From assembly GCA_049680295.1 (NCBI GenBank), contig JBAUHN010000416.1, positions 1 to 14,787 of the forward strand: a stretch of 14,787 nt of DNA, given 5' to 3'. The notes under the pieces are model-generated. The model saw only the letters and a list, made by a program, of their open reading frames with translations, had not been told where the DNA came from and searched no databases. Source of the stretch: JBAUHN01 sp049680295 (GTDB lineage: Bacteria; Pseudomonadota; Alphaproteobacteria; Rhodobacterales; Rhodobacteraceae). A program made the translations under genes and the position numbers. Of this stretch, positions 1 through 6,972 are shown one piece after another; the first letter of the stretch is position 1; each line of letters begins with the position of its first letter.

Positions 1-939
1 GTCCAAAAGCTTCGCTCTCGACGGCAACGCGCATCCAGATATGATGAGGGAACCTATGGCGAACTCGTTGAACTCTACCTCCAGCACATGGATGGAGAGG
101 TAACCAAACAAAAGATCGCGCCGGGTACTCGCGACACCTACACAGGTATCTTGAAGCGTACCCTGCCTATTCTTGGCAATGCAGACCTGAGTACATTCGA
201 CGATGTAACCATTGAGCGTATCCTCGACACACTCACAAGTACGCCAGCAACACATAACAATATGCTCAAGGCACTGCGACGCATGTTCAAATTTGCAAAG
301 AAGCCCGGACGTTTGATCCTGGAAAACCCGACAGATGGCGTACAGCCCGTTGAGTTCGAAACGGATGGCTTCCTGGAATGGAGCGATGAGCAGATCGCTC
401 ATTTCCTCGATTTCCACCCCATTGGCTCCACTGCGCACTTGGCGGTCACGTTGTATCTATACACAGCCTGTCGCCGATCCGATGTCGTTTTGCTCGGCCC
501 AAAAAACATTAAGGAATATGATGGGCGGAGCTACATCGAGTTTGTTCCCCGTAAAGGTAACCTGCGAAATACAAAGACGGTGTTCGCTCCGCTTGACCCA
601 TACATTGAGCATGTTCTGGAGCAGACCGAGACCGGTTCTGAAACCTTTCTGTTAAACGAATACAGACAACCATATTCCGCCAAGGGTTTCGGTAATCGAA
701 TGCGCAAATGGATCGATGCTGCCGGTCTTCCCAAAGATATTTCATCACATGGAATTCGCAAACGTACCGGCAGCATTTTTGCGGAGTCACAATCATCGGA
801 GTTTCAAATCATGGCGGCCCACGGCCACTCTAGCCCGAAGGCAAGCGAGGTTTATACCCGCAAAGCCAAGCGTCGTGTGCTGTCGGAGCAGAACTACCAC
901 AACGCGGATATTACCAAACGGTTTGGCTTAGGAAATTAG
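1..939 (+). CDS. Tyrosine recombinase / phage-type integrase, 5' end cut by window edge
   Basis: Site-specific recombinase of the tyrosine integrase family, which cuts and rejoins DNA through a covalent tyrosine-DNA link. The reading frame is open from base 1, so the ATG at position 88 is probably internal and the N-terminus lies to the left. An N-terminal SAM-like core-binding region (about the first 100 visible residues) precedes the catalytic domain. Counting from the ATG at 88, the catalytic set is visible: Arg129 in TACRRSD, His221 and Arg224 in SHGIRKR, His247 in HGHSS, and the nucleophile Tyr256 in SEVYTRK. All key residues are present, so the enzyme looks intact apart from the cut edge. 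The gene ends 77 bp from the 3' end of a tRNA-Arg gene and points toward it, the usual setting of an integrase at one end of an integrated element. By eye it is less GC-rich than the genes to its right, which fits horizontal transfer. Confidence 0.93.
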   Translation, partial: VQKLRSRRQRASRYDEGTYGELVELYLQHMDGEVTKQKIAPGTRDTYTGILKRTLPILGNADLSTFDDVTIERILDTLTSTPATHNNMLKALRRMFKFAKKPGRLILENPTDGVQPVEFETDGFLEWSDEQIAHFLDFHPIGSTAHLAVTLYLYTACRRSDVVLLGPKNIKEYDGRSYIEFVPRKGNLRNTKTVFAPLDPYIEHVLEQTETGSETFLLNEYRQPYSAKGFGNRMRKWIDAAGLPKDISSHGIRKRTGSIFAESQSSEFQIMAAHGHSSPKASEVYTRKAKRRVLSEQNYHNADITKRFGLGN

Positions 940-953
940 AGATATTTCGCAGG

Positions 954-990
954 CGTTCCCACCTTTGTTCCCACCCAAACAGTGGGAACG
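954..990. repeat. GTTCCCAC direct and inverted repeats behind the integrase gene
   Basis: The octamer GTTCCCAC occurs twice in direct orientation (955-962 and 967-974) and once inverted as GTGGGAAC (982-989). The second and third copies form an 8-bp perfect stem with a 7-nt loop (975-981). No T-run follows on the + strand, so a simple intrinsic terminator for the integrase is not convincing. Short repeated motifs between an integrase gene and its tRNA target fit arm-type integrase or excisionase binding sites; that role is inferred from position. Confidence 0.5.
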
Positions 991-1016
991 GAAAAATCTA
1001 ATGATTTCAAAGTAAG

Positions 1017-1060
1017 TGGCGGACCGAGGAGGATTCGAACCCCCGACCCCCTGATTCGTA
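1017..1060 (-). other. Putative integrase attachment (att) core: 3' half of tRNA-Arg
   Basis: The 3' half of the tRNA gene (anticodon arm, variable loop, T arm, acceptor strand and CCA) faces the integrase. Tyrosine integrases commonly recombine within such tRNA 3' ends and restore the intact gene on one side. The intact tRNA here would be that restored copy. The matching second copy of the core would lie outside the window, to the left, so the limits given are only the tRNA part most often used. Confidence 0.35.
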
Positions 1061-1093
1061 GTCAGGTACTCTATCCAGCTGAGCTATCGGTCC
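1017..1093 (-). tRNA. tRNA-Arg (anticodon ACG)
   Basis: Read on the minus strand, this folds as a 77-nt tRNA with encoded CCA. The acceptor stem is a perfect 7-bp pairing (GGACCGA with TCGGTCC), the discriminator base is G, and the D arm contains AGCTCAGCTGGATAGAGT. The anticodon stem CCTGA/TCAGG encloses the loop CTACGAA, which gives anticodon ACG. The T arm carries GGTTCGAATCC. In bacteria the ACG anticodon is normally edited to ICG by TadA to read CGU, CGC and CGA. Its 3' end faces the integrase gene. Confidence 0.97.
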
Positions 1094-1103
1094 ACTTCGG
1101 CGG

Positions 1104-1132
1104 GGTTTAGTGCTGGTGGCCGGGCTTTGCAA
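1104..1132 (-). promoter_or_regulatory. Possible promoter of tRNA-Arg
   Basis: On the minus strand TTGCAA (1127-1132) and TAAACC (1104-1109) are separated by 17 bp and lie about 10 bp upstream of the tRNA 5' end at 1093. The spacing is right but the -10 match is weak. The same stretch holds a 6-bp GC-rich hairpin (1122-1136) that could alternatively be a weak terminator for the histidine kinase gene. Confidence 0.3.
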
Positions 1133-1180
1133 GCCCCTGAATGGCAATTGCGCAATTTCGTGGGGTGGATTGGCCCCGTA

Positions 1181-2566
1181 TCAGACCGTGCCATCACCCT
1201 TGGGCAGGCATATTTCAAAATGCGTGCCCTGATCCCCGGTTGATTTCAGATCAAGCGTGCCACCATGCCCGCGAACCAGTTCTTCTGAGATGACCAATCC
1301 CAGACCAGAGCCGCCCTTGCGTGCACCGCCTTGAAACGGCTTGAACAGGTGTTCCTGGGCCTTGAGCGGCAAACCGGGCCCGGTGTCGATGACATCTATC
1401 CACCATGCGTCGTCATCTTCGCGGGCTTTGATGCTGATCTCACCGGGGGCGTTGGTGGCAACAATCGCCTGACGCGCGTTGCGAATAAGATTGGCAAGCA
1501 CGCGAAACAACTGTTCAGGATCGGCACGCACCAAAAATGCCGCCGGGATGTCGGCGGCAAAGCTAAGGTCATAGGTGCCGATGGCCAATCGCTCACCGCT
1601 GACGACGTCTTCGACTACATCTGCCAAATTCACCATTGTAAGCGTCGGGCTGGGTTCTTCGGCCTTGCCGAACGCCAACGTGCTTTCACACAAATGCACC
1701 GCCCGCGTGATCGAGCCGACCAGCTTGGGCGCCATGCGTTTGACAGCCGGGTCTTCGCTCATTTCAATCCGGTCGGTGAACAGTTGCGACGTGGTCAGAA
1801 TGTTACGCAAATCGTGGCTGATCTTGCTGACAGCACTGCCAAGTTGGGCCAATCGGTCTTTTTGTTTCAGCGACTGGGTCAGCTGAGTTTGCAAGGATTG
1901 CAACGCCACTTCGGCTTCGCGTAACTCGGTCACGCCGGCAGATGGCACGATCACACGGCGTCCATCCTCAGGCGCGGCAGCATAGTTTTGCATATGCCCC
2001 ACCACCCGTTTGATCGGCTTCAGGATCAAAGCGCGCATTGCGAGAAACAACAAAAACGCCGTGAAAACCGAAATGACCGCTGACAGCACCAATATGCGGA
2101 TGCCATAGTCGATCATCGCCGCACGCATCGGTGCGGTTTCCATTGTAATCTCGATCAGCAACCCTGCGTCGCGCACAGGTGCGCCGATCACACGGATAAT
2201 TTTACCGTCCGGGTTGATCAGGCGCGTCATCGCATCGCGAATAAGGCCAATAGCGGTATTGTCGCGCATATCATAGGTTTCCGCGATGGCGCGCGGCATG
2301 GGCGAGGCCAGCACAAGCTGGCGCACCTCATCGCGGCGCAGCACGACATTGAACACTTCGGCATTGCGCAGCAATTCCTCCTCCAGCGCATTGTCGATCA
2401 TATCGTCGGCCAACAGGGCAAGCGACGCGATCTGAGCCCTTTCAAGCCGGTTGAACAGATAGTCCTCGCGAAACCGCGCGATGGAAGGCACAAAAATCAG
2501 AATTTCCGCCAACATCACGAATATGGTTGTCAGTATCAAAAGCCGTCCGGACAGAGAATTGAACAT
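1181..2566 (-). CDS. Membrane sensor histidine kinase (HAMP, HisKA, HATPase_c)
   Basis: A 461-residue inner-membrane sensor kinase. A first membrane segment (about 9-28) is followed by a periplasmic sensor region of roughly 125 residues, a second membrane segment (about 155-177) and a HAMP linker (about 178-230). The H-box reads SKISHDLRN with phospho-acceptor His251. The ATP-binding domain shows an N-box in NLIRNARQA (about 359-367), a G1 box DTGPGLP (394-400) and a G2 box GSGLGL (419-424). All catalytic motifs are intact. The gene is last in an operon behind a TVP38 protein and a disulfide oxidoreductase; the gap to the latter is 12 bp, and AAGGA stands before the ATG. No response regulator lies in the window, so its partner is unknown. 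The periplasmic domain resembles no sensor fold I can name. The operon context suggests a redox or membrane-stress signal, but this is inference. Confidence 0.93.
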   Translation of the reverse strand: MFNSLSGRLLILTTIFVMLAEILIFVPSIARFREDYLFNRLERAQIASLALLADDMIDNALEEELLRNAEVFNVVLRRDEVRQLVLASPMPRAIAETYDMRDNTAIGLIRDAMTRLINPDGKIIRVIGAPVRDAGLLIEITMETAPMRAAMIDYGIRILVLSAVISVFTAFLLFLAMRALILKPIKRVVGHMQNYAAAPEDGRRVIVPSAGVTELREAEVALQSLQTQLTQSLKQKDRLAQLGSAVSKISHDLRNILTTSQLFTDRIEMSEDPAVKRMAPKLVGSITRAVHLCESTLAFGKAEEPSPTLTMVNLADVVEDVVSGERLAIGTYDLSFAADIPAAFLVRADPEQLFRVLANLIRNARQAIVATNAPGEISIKAREDDDAWWIDVIDTGPGLPLKAQEHLFKPFQGGARKGGSGLGLVISEELVRGHGGTLDLKSTGDQGTHFEICLPKGDGTV

Positions 2567-2578
2567 CGAACCGTTTCC

Positions 2579-3997
2579 TTATGGCAGCCATCGCTGGACG
2601 AAACCAACAACGCGTTTGACGGTCTTATTTTCAAACAAGCGCGGGCTGAAATAAGCCCCTGCCGCACGTTTGTTGATCTCGCCTATTGTCGGATAAGGAG
2701 CGACCATCGCCGCGATCTGGCTCATCTTGAGGCGGTTGGCCAGGGCAAGCGACCAAAGGTTGATCAACTCGCCCGCCTGATGCCCGGCGATAGATGCACC
2801 TACGGGGCGGCCTTTGACAACCATAACCTTGATCAGGCCGTCGGTCTTACGCTCGGCAATGGCACGGTCATTGTGGGTATACGCAAACCGGACCACTTCA
2901 AGTTTGTTGCCATATGTCGCGATCGCCTGTGCCTCGGACAAGCCCACTTTGGCCAGTTCAGGGTCCGTATAGGTTGCCCATGGGATATGCGACGTTTTGG
3001 ATTTGGACGGCAGACCAAACAACATTGACCGAATGATCACTCCGGCATGATAGCCCGCCACATGGGTAAATTGCAGCCCGCCCGCCACATCTCCAATCGC
3101 GTAAACCTTGCGGTTACTGGTGCGCAGGCTGTCGTTCACTTTGATCCCACTATGTGTGGTCTCAATGCCAGCCGCGCCCAGGTCTAAGGAGCTGGTATTG
3201 GTCTTGCGGCCAACAGCCACCAGAATGTGACTGCCTTTGAAAACCCGGCCGTCCTGCACTTCGACTTCGATGGCTTCGGCTTTGCCCCTAACCTCAGCCG
3301 CCATCGCATTTTCTTCAATCGCGACACCCTCGCCACGCAGGGCATCTAAAACCACGGTCGCCATTTCCGGATCGTCTTTTCCCAGCGCTCTTTCGCCTTC
3401 AATGACAGTCACTTTGCACCCCAAACGGATATGCGCCTGCGCCATTTCCATGCCAATCGGGCCGCCGCCGATGATCAACAGATGTTTGGGCTTTACCCGC
3501 AAATCAAACAGGGTCTCGTTGGTCAGATAGGGCACTTTGTCCAACCCGGGGATACGCGGCACCAATGGCGCTGATCCGGTGGCCACCACAATGCGACGCG
3601 CGGTGATAACCGTGTCACCCGCCTGCACTTCGGTGGGCGAGACAAACTTGCCAAACTCAGAGATCACTGTGACGCCCAGACCTTCGAACCGCGCGACACT
3701 ATCAACAGGTTCGATCTGAGCGATGACCTGCGCCACATGTTCCATTGCGGCCACGTAGTCGACCTTTGGCTTGGTATAAACAACGCCAAAGTGAACCGCA
3801 TCGGCCGCGATGTGAGCGGCCTTGCCGGACGCAATCAATGCCTTGGAAGGAACGCAGCCATAGTTCAGGCAATCGCCGCCCATTTTATGGCCCTCAAGCA
3901 GCACAACATCTGCGCCCATCTGCACGGCCCCTGCCGCAACCGACAATCCGCCAGACCCGCCGCCAATTACCAATACATCCGTCTTTAAGCGTTTCAT
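2579..3997 (-). CDS. FAD-dependent pyridine nucleotide-disulfide oxidoreductase, mercuric-reductase-like
   Basis: A 472-residue class I flavoprotein disulfide reductase, expected in the cytoplasm. The FAD-binding motif GGGSGG is at 12-17, the redox-active disulfide is Cys43/Cys48 in CLNYGCVPSK, the NAD(P)H-binding motif IGGGPIG is near 176-182, and the second FAD contact YAIGDVAGG is near 299-307. In dihydrolipoamide dehydrogenase and glutathione reductase a His-Pro-Thr motif near the C-terminus supplies the catalytic base. Here the matching stretch is APYPTIGE (433-440) with Tyr in place of His, as in mercuric-reductase-like enzymes. True MerA also has an N-terminal metal-binding domain and a C-terminal cysteine pair; both are absent, so mercury reduction is not supported. 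The gene starts 3 bp after the TVP38 gene, a pairing I recall from other bacteria (also as fusions). The substrate is unknown. lpdA-type annotations should be treated with caution. Confidence 0.92.
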   Translation of the reverse strand: MKRLKTDVLVIGGGSGGLSVAAGAVQMGADVVLLEGHKMGGDCLNYGCVPSKALIASGKAAHIAADAVHFGVVYTKPKVDYVAAMEHVAQVIAQIEPVDSVARFEGLGVTVISEFGKFVSPTEVQAGDTVITARRIVVATGSAPLVPRIPGLDKVPYLTNETLFDLRVKPKHLLIIGGGPIGMEMAQAHIRLGCKVTVIEGERALGKDDPEMATVVLDALRGEGVAIEENAMAAEVRGKAEAIEVEVQDGRVFKGSHILVAVGRKTNTSSLDLGAAGIETTHSGIKVNDSLRTSNRKVYAIGDVAGGLQFTHVAGYHAGVIIRSMLFGLPSKSKTSHIPWATYTDPELAKVGLSEAQAIATYGNKLEVVRFAYTHNDRAIAERKTDGLIKVMVVKGRPVGASIAGHQAGELINLWSLALANRLKMSQIAAMVAPYPTIGEINKRAAGAYFSPRLFENKTVKRVVGFVQRWLP

Positions 3998-4000
3998 CCT

Positions 4001-4732
4001 TCAAAGGTCCTTCTTGCCTGTCACTGCTTTGATCACCATCGGCAAAAGTGCCAGAGCGCACAGCCCAAGAATTGGCACTAGTATTTGCGGCTCAAATATC
4101 AGGCCAAAGTTGGGCACCTCGCCTTTTTCAAACACAGCCCCCAAACCAGCCCCCACGGATGAATACACCAGTGATCCCGGAATGATGCCCAGAAATGTCG
4201 AAATCGCAAAGCGGTAAAGTGGCACGGACAATAGCGCAGGAACCAAGTTTGCCATGAAAAACGGCACAATCGGGATCAGCCGGATCAAAAACAGCATCGA
4301 CCATTGGTTTTCATCAATCCCGTTTTTTATCTTACGCACCGTGCCTTCGGACGCATCCATCCGCGCTACCAGCTTTTCGCCCAATCCGTGACGCGCCGCC
4401 AAAAAAATGAAGATCGCCCCAATTGTCGCGCCTGTCACGCTCAGCAGTGATCCCAGCACGGTGCCAAACAGAAACCCGCCCGTCAGCGTCGCAATCAACG
4501 CACCGGGCAGCGAAAACCCGACGATAAGGATATATCCGGCGACGAACGCCACAGCGCTTAGCAACAGATTGGTGTCACGAAAGGCAATCAAGGCCTCGCG
4601 ATTGTCGCGCAGGGCATTAAAGCTCAGGTAGTCGCGCAAGGTGATCGCACCGATAGTGGCTACGCAGATAATCACGATCAGCGGCAGGTGGCGCAATGCG
4701 CTCTGGGTTGGTTTAGGGCTCATGTCCGGCAT
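4001..4732 (-). CDS. TVP38/TMEM64 family (SNARE-associated / DedA-like) inner-membrane protein
   Basis: A polytopic membrane protein of 243 residues from the ATG chosen here. It shows the family pattern: a hydrophobic N-terminal segment, a GGFLFG motif in a re-entrant region, an Arg-containing FLIRLIPIVPFF segment, the FLGIIPGSLVYSSVGAGLG stretch, and a C-terminal membrane segment before a short basic tail. DedA/TVP38 relatives are linked to lipid flipping and membrane homeostasis; the substrate here is not known. It is the first gene of a three-gene operon with the oxidoreductase (3-bp gap) and the histidine kinase. The start is uncertain: the frame also opens at a TTG at 4768 and another ATG at 4723. 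None has a strong Shine-Dalgarno; the ATG at 4732 is preferred because the hydrophobic core then starts after a short polar leader. Confidence 0.9.
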   Translation of the reverse strand: MPDMSPKPTQSALRHLPLIVIICVATIGAITLRDYLSFNALRDNREALIAFRDTNLLLSAVAFVAGYILIVGFSLPGALIATLTGGFLFGTVLGSLLSVTGATIGAIFIFLAARHGLGEKLVARMDASEGTVRKIKNGIDENQWSMLFLIRLIPIVPFFMANLVPALLSVPLYRFAISTFLGIIPGSLVYSSVGAGLGAVFEKGEVPNFGLIFEPQILVPILGLCALALLPMVIKAVTGKKDL

Positions 4733-4768
4733 CACTGTCGTCTTTCGTGGCAGAGGTTGCAAATCCAA

Positions 4769-5029
4769 CCCTCAATGGCGCCAAATTGGACCAAGTGACA
4801 GGCGCATCACGCGTGGTTGATATAAGGTGACAAGAAATGGCATATTCGGCGTTTGGCGGGGTAGATTGAAACAATTGAACGCCTATGCGGTGCTAATGTT
4901 GCAAATCACCGCCAAAAGGCCAGACAGGGGTTTGACTTGGGCCGCGACGCTCTTTAGAGGACAGACTTCTAATGACACGGGTGGTTTGCGAATCTGCACC
5001 GCCCCAGATGATTGAACGGAGATGGAGCG
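4769..5029. promoter_or_regulatory. Divergent promoter region between the TVP38 operon and rpmH
   Basis: About 260 bp separate two divergent transcription units. For rpmH (+), TTGACT at 4932-4937 is a good -35 element; 17 bp on, 4955-4960 (TAGAGG) is only a poor -10. A GGAGATGGAG stretch forms the rpmH ribosome binding site just before 5030. No convincing minus-strand promoter could be fixed, although an AT-rich patch around 4818-4830 is a candidate. I see no gene in the region. Confidence 0.4.
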
Positions 5030-5164
5030 ATGAAACGCACCTTTCAACCCTCGAACCTCGTGCGCAAACGGCGCCACGGCTTCCGCGCGCGCATGGCGAC
5101 CAAAGCGGGCCGTAAAATCCTGAATGCACGTCGTGCACATGGACGGAAATCCCTGAGCGCATAA
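5030..5164 (+). CDS. rpmH: 50S ribosomal protein L34
   Basis: A 44-residue, highly basic protein starting MKRTFQPSNLVRKRRHGFR and ending GRKSLSA, the classic L34 sequence. L34 is a small protein of the large ribosomal subunit that sits among 23S rRNA helices. Length and sequence match the family throughout. A strong purine-rich Shine-Dalgarno (GGAGATGGAG) precedes the ATG. It is the first gene of the rpmH-rnpA-yidD cluster, the standard bacterial arrangement. Confidence 0.98.
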   Translation: MKRTFQPSNLVRKRRHGFRARMATKAGRKILNARRAHGRKSLSA

Positions 5165-5198
5165 GCGCCGGGACATCTGATTACGACATGACACCGCC

Positions 5199-5203
5199 GG
5201 AGG
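5199..5203 (+). promoter_or_regulatory. Shine-Dalgarno GGAGG that decides the rnpA start
   Basis: GGAGG at 5199-5203 sits 5 bp before the ATG at 5209, ideal spacing. The earlier in-frame ATG at 5188 has no Shine-Dalgarno before it. This supports 5209 as the main rnpA start. Confidence 0.65.
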
Positions 5204-5208
5204 CACCC

Positions 5209-5604
5209 ATGGATGGCAAAGACGCCGCCACCGGGGATGCGCCCCCGGCGGTTTCTTTACGTTTGACGACATTGACCCAGCGCCGCGACTTTCAGCGTGC
5301 ATCCCGTGCCAAGCGCGTGGCGATGCCGGGCTTTATCCTGCAAATGCGCAATCGCGCCGATGATGAGGGCCCGGAGATCCGCATCGGCTATACCTGCTCA
5401 AAAAAAGTCGGCAACGCTGTTGCACGCAACCGCGCCAAACGCCGCCTACGCGAGATTGCCCGCCTGACCCTGCCCACAACTGCGCAATCCGGCACCGACT
5501 ACGTCTTGATCGGTCGCCGCTCAGCCACAGCGACACTGCCGTTCGAGACATTGCTGACAGATCTGAACAAGGCACTTGGCATCTTGCACAAGGGCAGATC
5601 ATGA
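5209..5604 (+). CDS. rnpA: Ribonuclease P protein component (C5 protein)
   Basis: The protein subunit of RNase P, which with the catalytic RNA (rnpB, not in the window) removes 5' leaders from tRNA precursors. From the chosen start it has 131 residues. The family signature KKVGNAVARNRAKRRLRE lies near residues 65-82 and contains the RNR motif (73-75) that contacts RNA; the RRDFQR segment near 25-30 is typical of the N-terminal half. The first 16 or so residues, before SLRLTTLTQRRDF, are a low-complexity, poorly conserved extension. An upstream ATG at 5188 would add seven residues but lacks a ribosome binding site. The gene starts 44 bp after rpmH and its stop overlaps the yidD start by 4 bp (ATGA), so rnpA and yidD are probably translationally coupled. 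Confidence 0.95.
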   Translation: MDGKDAATGDAPPAVSLRLTTLTQRRDFQRASRAKRVAMPGFILQMRNRADDEGPEIRIGYTCSKKVGNAVARNRAKRRLREIARLTLPTTAQSGTDYVLIGRRSATATLPFETLLTDLNKALGILHKGRS

Positions 5605-5831
5605 GCCCGCTGGCGCAAGTCGTTGCCCTACCGGTGCGGGTCTACCGTTTGCTATTCAGCCCTTGGGTCGGGCATAACTGCCGCTACCAGCCAACATGCA
5701 GTGCGTATGCGCTGGACGCCCTGCGAACCCACGGCGGTATCAAAGGCAGCTGGCTGGCGGCAAAACGTATTGGCCGGTGCCACCCTTGGGGGCAGTCCGG
5801 GTATGATCCCGTACCTGGCGTCGATGACTAG
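5601..5831 (+). CDS. yidD: Membrane protein insertion efficiency factor YidD
   Basis: A 76-residue member of the YidD (UPF0161) family. The hallmark motifs are present: CRYQPTCSAYALDAL in the first half and the RIGRCHPWG...GYDPVP block near the C-terminus. YidD is a small basic protein associated with the inner membrane that helps YidC/Sec-dependent insertion of membrane proteins. It overlaps the rnpA stop by 4 bp. yidC commonly follows directly; here the next gene is a convergent M56 peptidase only 25 bp away, with no clear terminator between the two stops. Confidence 0.95.
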   Translation: MSPLAQVVALPVRVYRLLFSPWVGHNCRYQPTCSAYALDALRTHGGIKGSWLAAKRIGRCHPWGQSGYDPVPGVDD

Positions 5832-5856
5832 GGCTAGGACCCAATTCCCACAGGCC

Positions 5857-6972
5857 CTACCGGCCAATCCCGTTCAACGCATCCAAGCGTTCCAGATTGA
5901 CGATTGCTGACAGCATCAGGCGATCCTGGCTCCAGTCGTTTGTTTGCTGGGCTGCAACCGACCCAAACGCAATTGCAATCGCCAATGGCGCAAACAGTCC
6001 CAAAGTCACCATTTTACCTGGCGCCCGCGGCGCTCCGTCAAGGATCGACAAAACCCGGTATTTCAGGAATTTTGCAGATCGACCGCCGTCCACATGGGCA
6101 AAGGGTACGCTGGGCACCAACAACTGGTTTAGTCCATCTTTGCGCAGACTGTTGCGGCACACCCGCAATAGACAATCGCAATAGTCGCGCACACCAATCC
6201 CGCGCCGCGCCAGCACCTGCTGATCGCAGGCCAGTTCGCGCAGGTTTTCGACCTGTCGTTTCCAGAACCCAAACGCCGGGTTCCAGAAGAACAAGGGACG
6301 CAGTATCTCGATCACGACCTCCCACAGCAGATCATGTTGGCGCGTGTGCTGCAATTCATGTGCGATGGCAATTCTAAGGTCGTCCGCCTGTGACAAAAAG
6401 CCAGACGGAATGATAATGTAGTGTTGTCGCAAACCGCGGGTTGAGAACGGCACAAGCGATTGATCCGTAAGCCGTATTTCAACACGCCCGGCCTTGCGCC
6501 AGACATAGCTGCGCCGGACAATGCCCTCGACAATCAACCCGTTGCGTAGCATTTTCAGCGTGTAGTACGCAAAGCCCGCCATCAGCGTAGCAGCAATCGC
6601 CTGCCCCATCGGCGACGCCAGCGTGGTGACGTCCACCGTGAACAAATCCCGTGCCGCCAACAAAGTTTCAAACCGCGACGGCGCCATGGTGATATGACCA
6701 TTCAGATATTGCGAAACCGCGAAATCCGAAAAGCTGACCGAATAGCCGCTGCCGATTAAACCATGCTGACGCGCTAACGCAAATGCCACGATAATCAGCG
6801 GTGCCACAGCAACCGTGATGAGCGCGCCATAAATCATTTGCAATTGTGTGGAAAAAGCCTGTCGCAGCCCGGTTCGGTTTAACAAAAAGCGGGTCAGCCC
6901 CCAAAGCACCGCCGCCAGCAACAACAGGATATTCGCGTCCAGATATAGATGAAAGAATGCGTTAGCCGTCAT
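5857..6972 (-). CDS. M56 family (BlaR1/MecR1-like) membrane metallopeptidase without sensor domain
   Basis: A 371-residue polytopic membrane protein with a zinc-peptidase motif. Hydrophobic segments lie at about 10-30, 44-68, 118-142 and 323-341. The M56 active-site motif AHELQHTRQHD contains HELQH at 205-209, and the probable third zinc ligand is Glu247 in LRELACDQ. BlaR1 and MecR1 have the same membrane-peptidase core plus an extracellular penicillin-binding domain of about 250 residues. Here only about 30 residues follow the last membrane segment, so no beta-lactam sensor is present. The gene overlaps the upstream blaI-type repressor by 11 bp, so the two are co-translated. The likely role is to inactivate that repressor by proteolysis in response to an unknown membrane or envelope signal. 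Its target genes are unknown. It converges on yidD. Confidence 0.9.
   Translation of the reverse strand: MTANAFFHLYLDANILLLLAAVLWGLTRFLLNRTGLRQAFSTQLQMIYGALITVAVAPLIIVAFALARQHGLIGSGYSVSFSDFAVSQYLNGHITMAPSRFETLLAARDLFTVDVTTLASPMGQAIAATLMAGFAYYTLKMLRNGLIVEGIVRRSYVWRKAGRVEIRLTDQSLVPFSTRGLRQHYIIIPSGFLSQADDLRIAIAHELQHTRQHDLLWEVVIEILRPLFFWNPAFGFWKRQVENLRELACDQQVLARRGIGVRDYCDCLLRVCRNSLRKDGLNQLLVPSVPFAHVDGGRSAKFLKYRVLSILDGAPRAPGKMVTLGLFAPLAIAIAFGSVAAQQTNDWSQDRLMLSAIVNLERLDALNGIGR

Noticed and set aside
984..1016. AT-rich hairpin with T-run as terminator of tRNA-Arg (minus strand)
   Set aside because: The stem (AAATC/GATTT) is only 5 bp and weak, so it is not listed as a feature, although tRNA transcription probably ends somewhere here.
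1146..1157. 12-bp perfect palindrome AATTGCGCAATT behind the histidine kinase
   Set aside because: It is short, has no loop suited to a terminator, and no T-run follows; chance or a minor site cannot be told apart.
1331..1924. Long plus-strand frame (197 codons) opposite the histidine kinase
   Set aside because: It is fully antisense to a gene with clear HisKA and HATPase motifs, its product is compositionally odd (rich in Arg, Gln, His), and it has no recognisable domain.
2579..3997. Dihydrolipoamide dehydrogenase or true mercuric reductase
   Set aside because: The catalytic His is replaced by Tyr, and both the MerA metal-binding domain and the C-terminal Cys pair are absent; no pyruvate or oxoglutarate dehydrogenase genes and no mer genes are nearby.
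4769..5029. Replication origin beside rpmH
   Set aside because: In some bacteria rpmH lies beside dnaA and oriC, but there is no dnaA, no cluster of DnaA boxes and no AT-rich unwinding region here.
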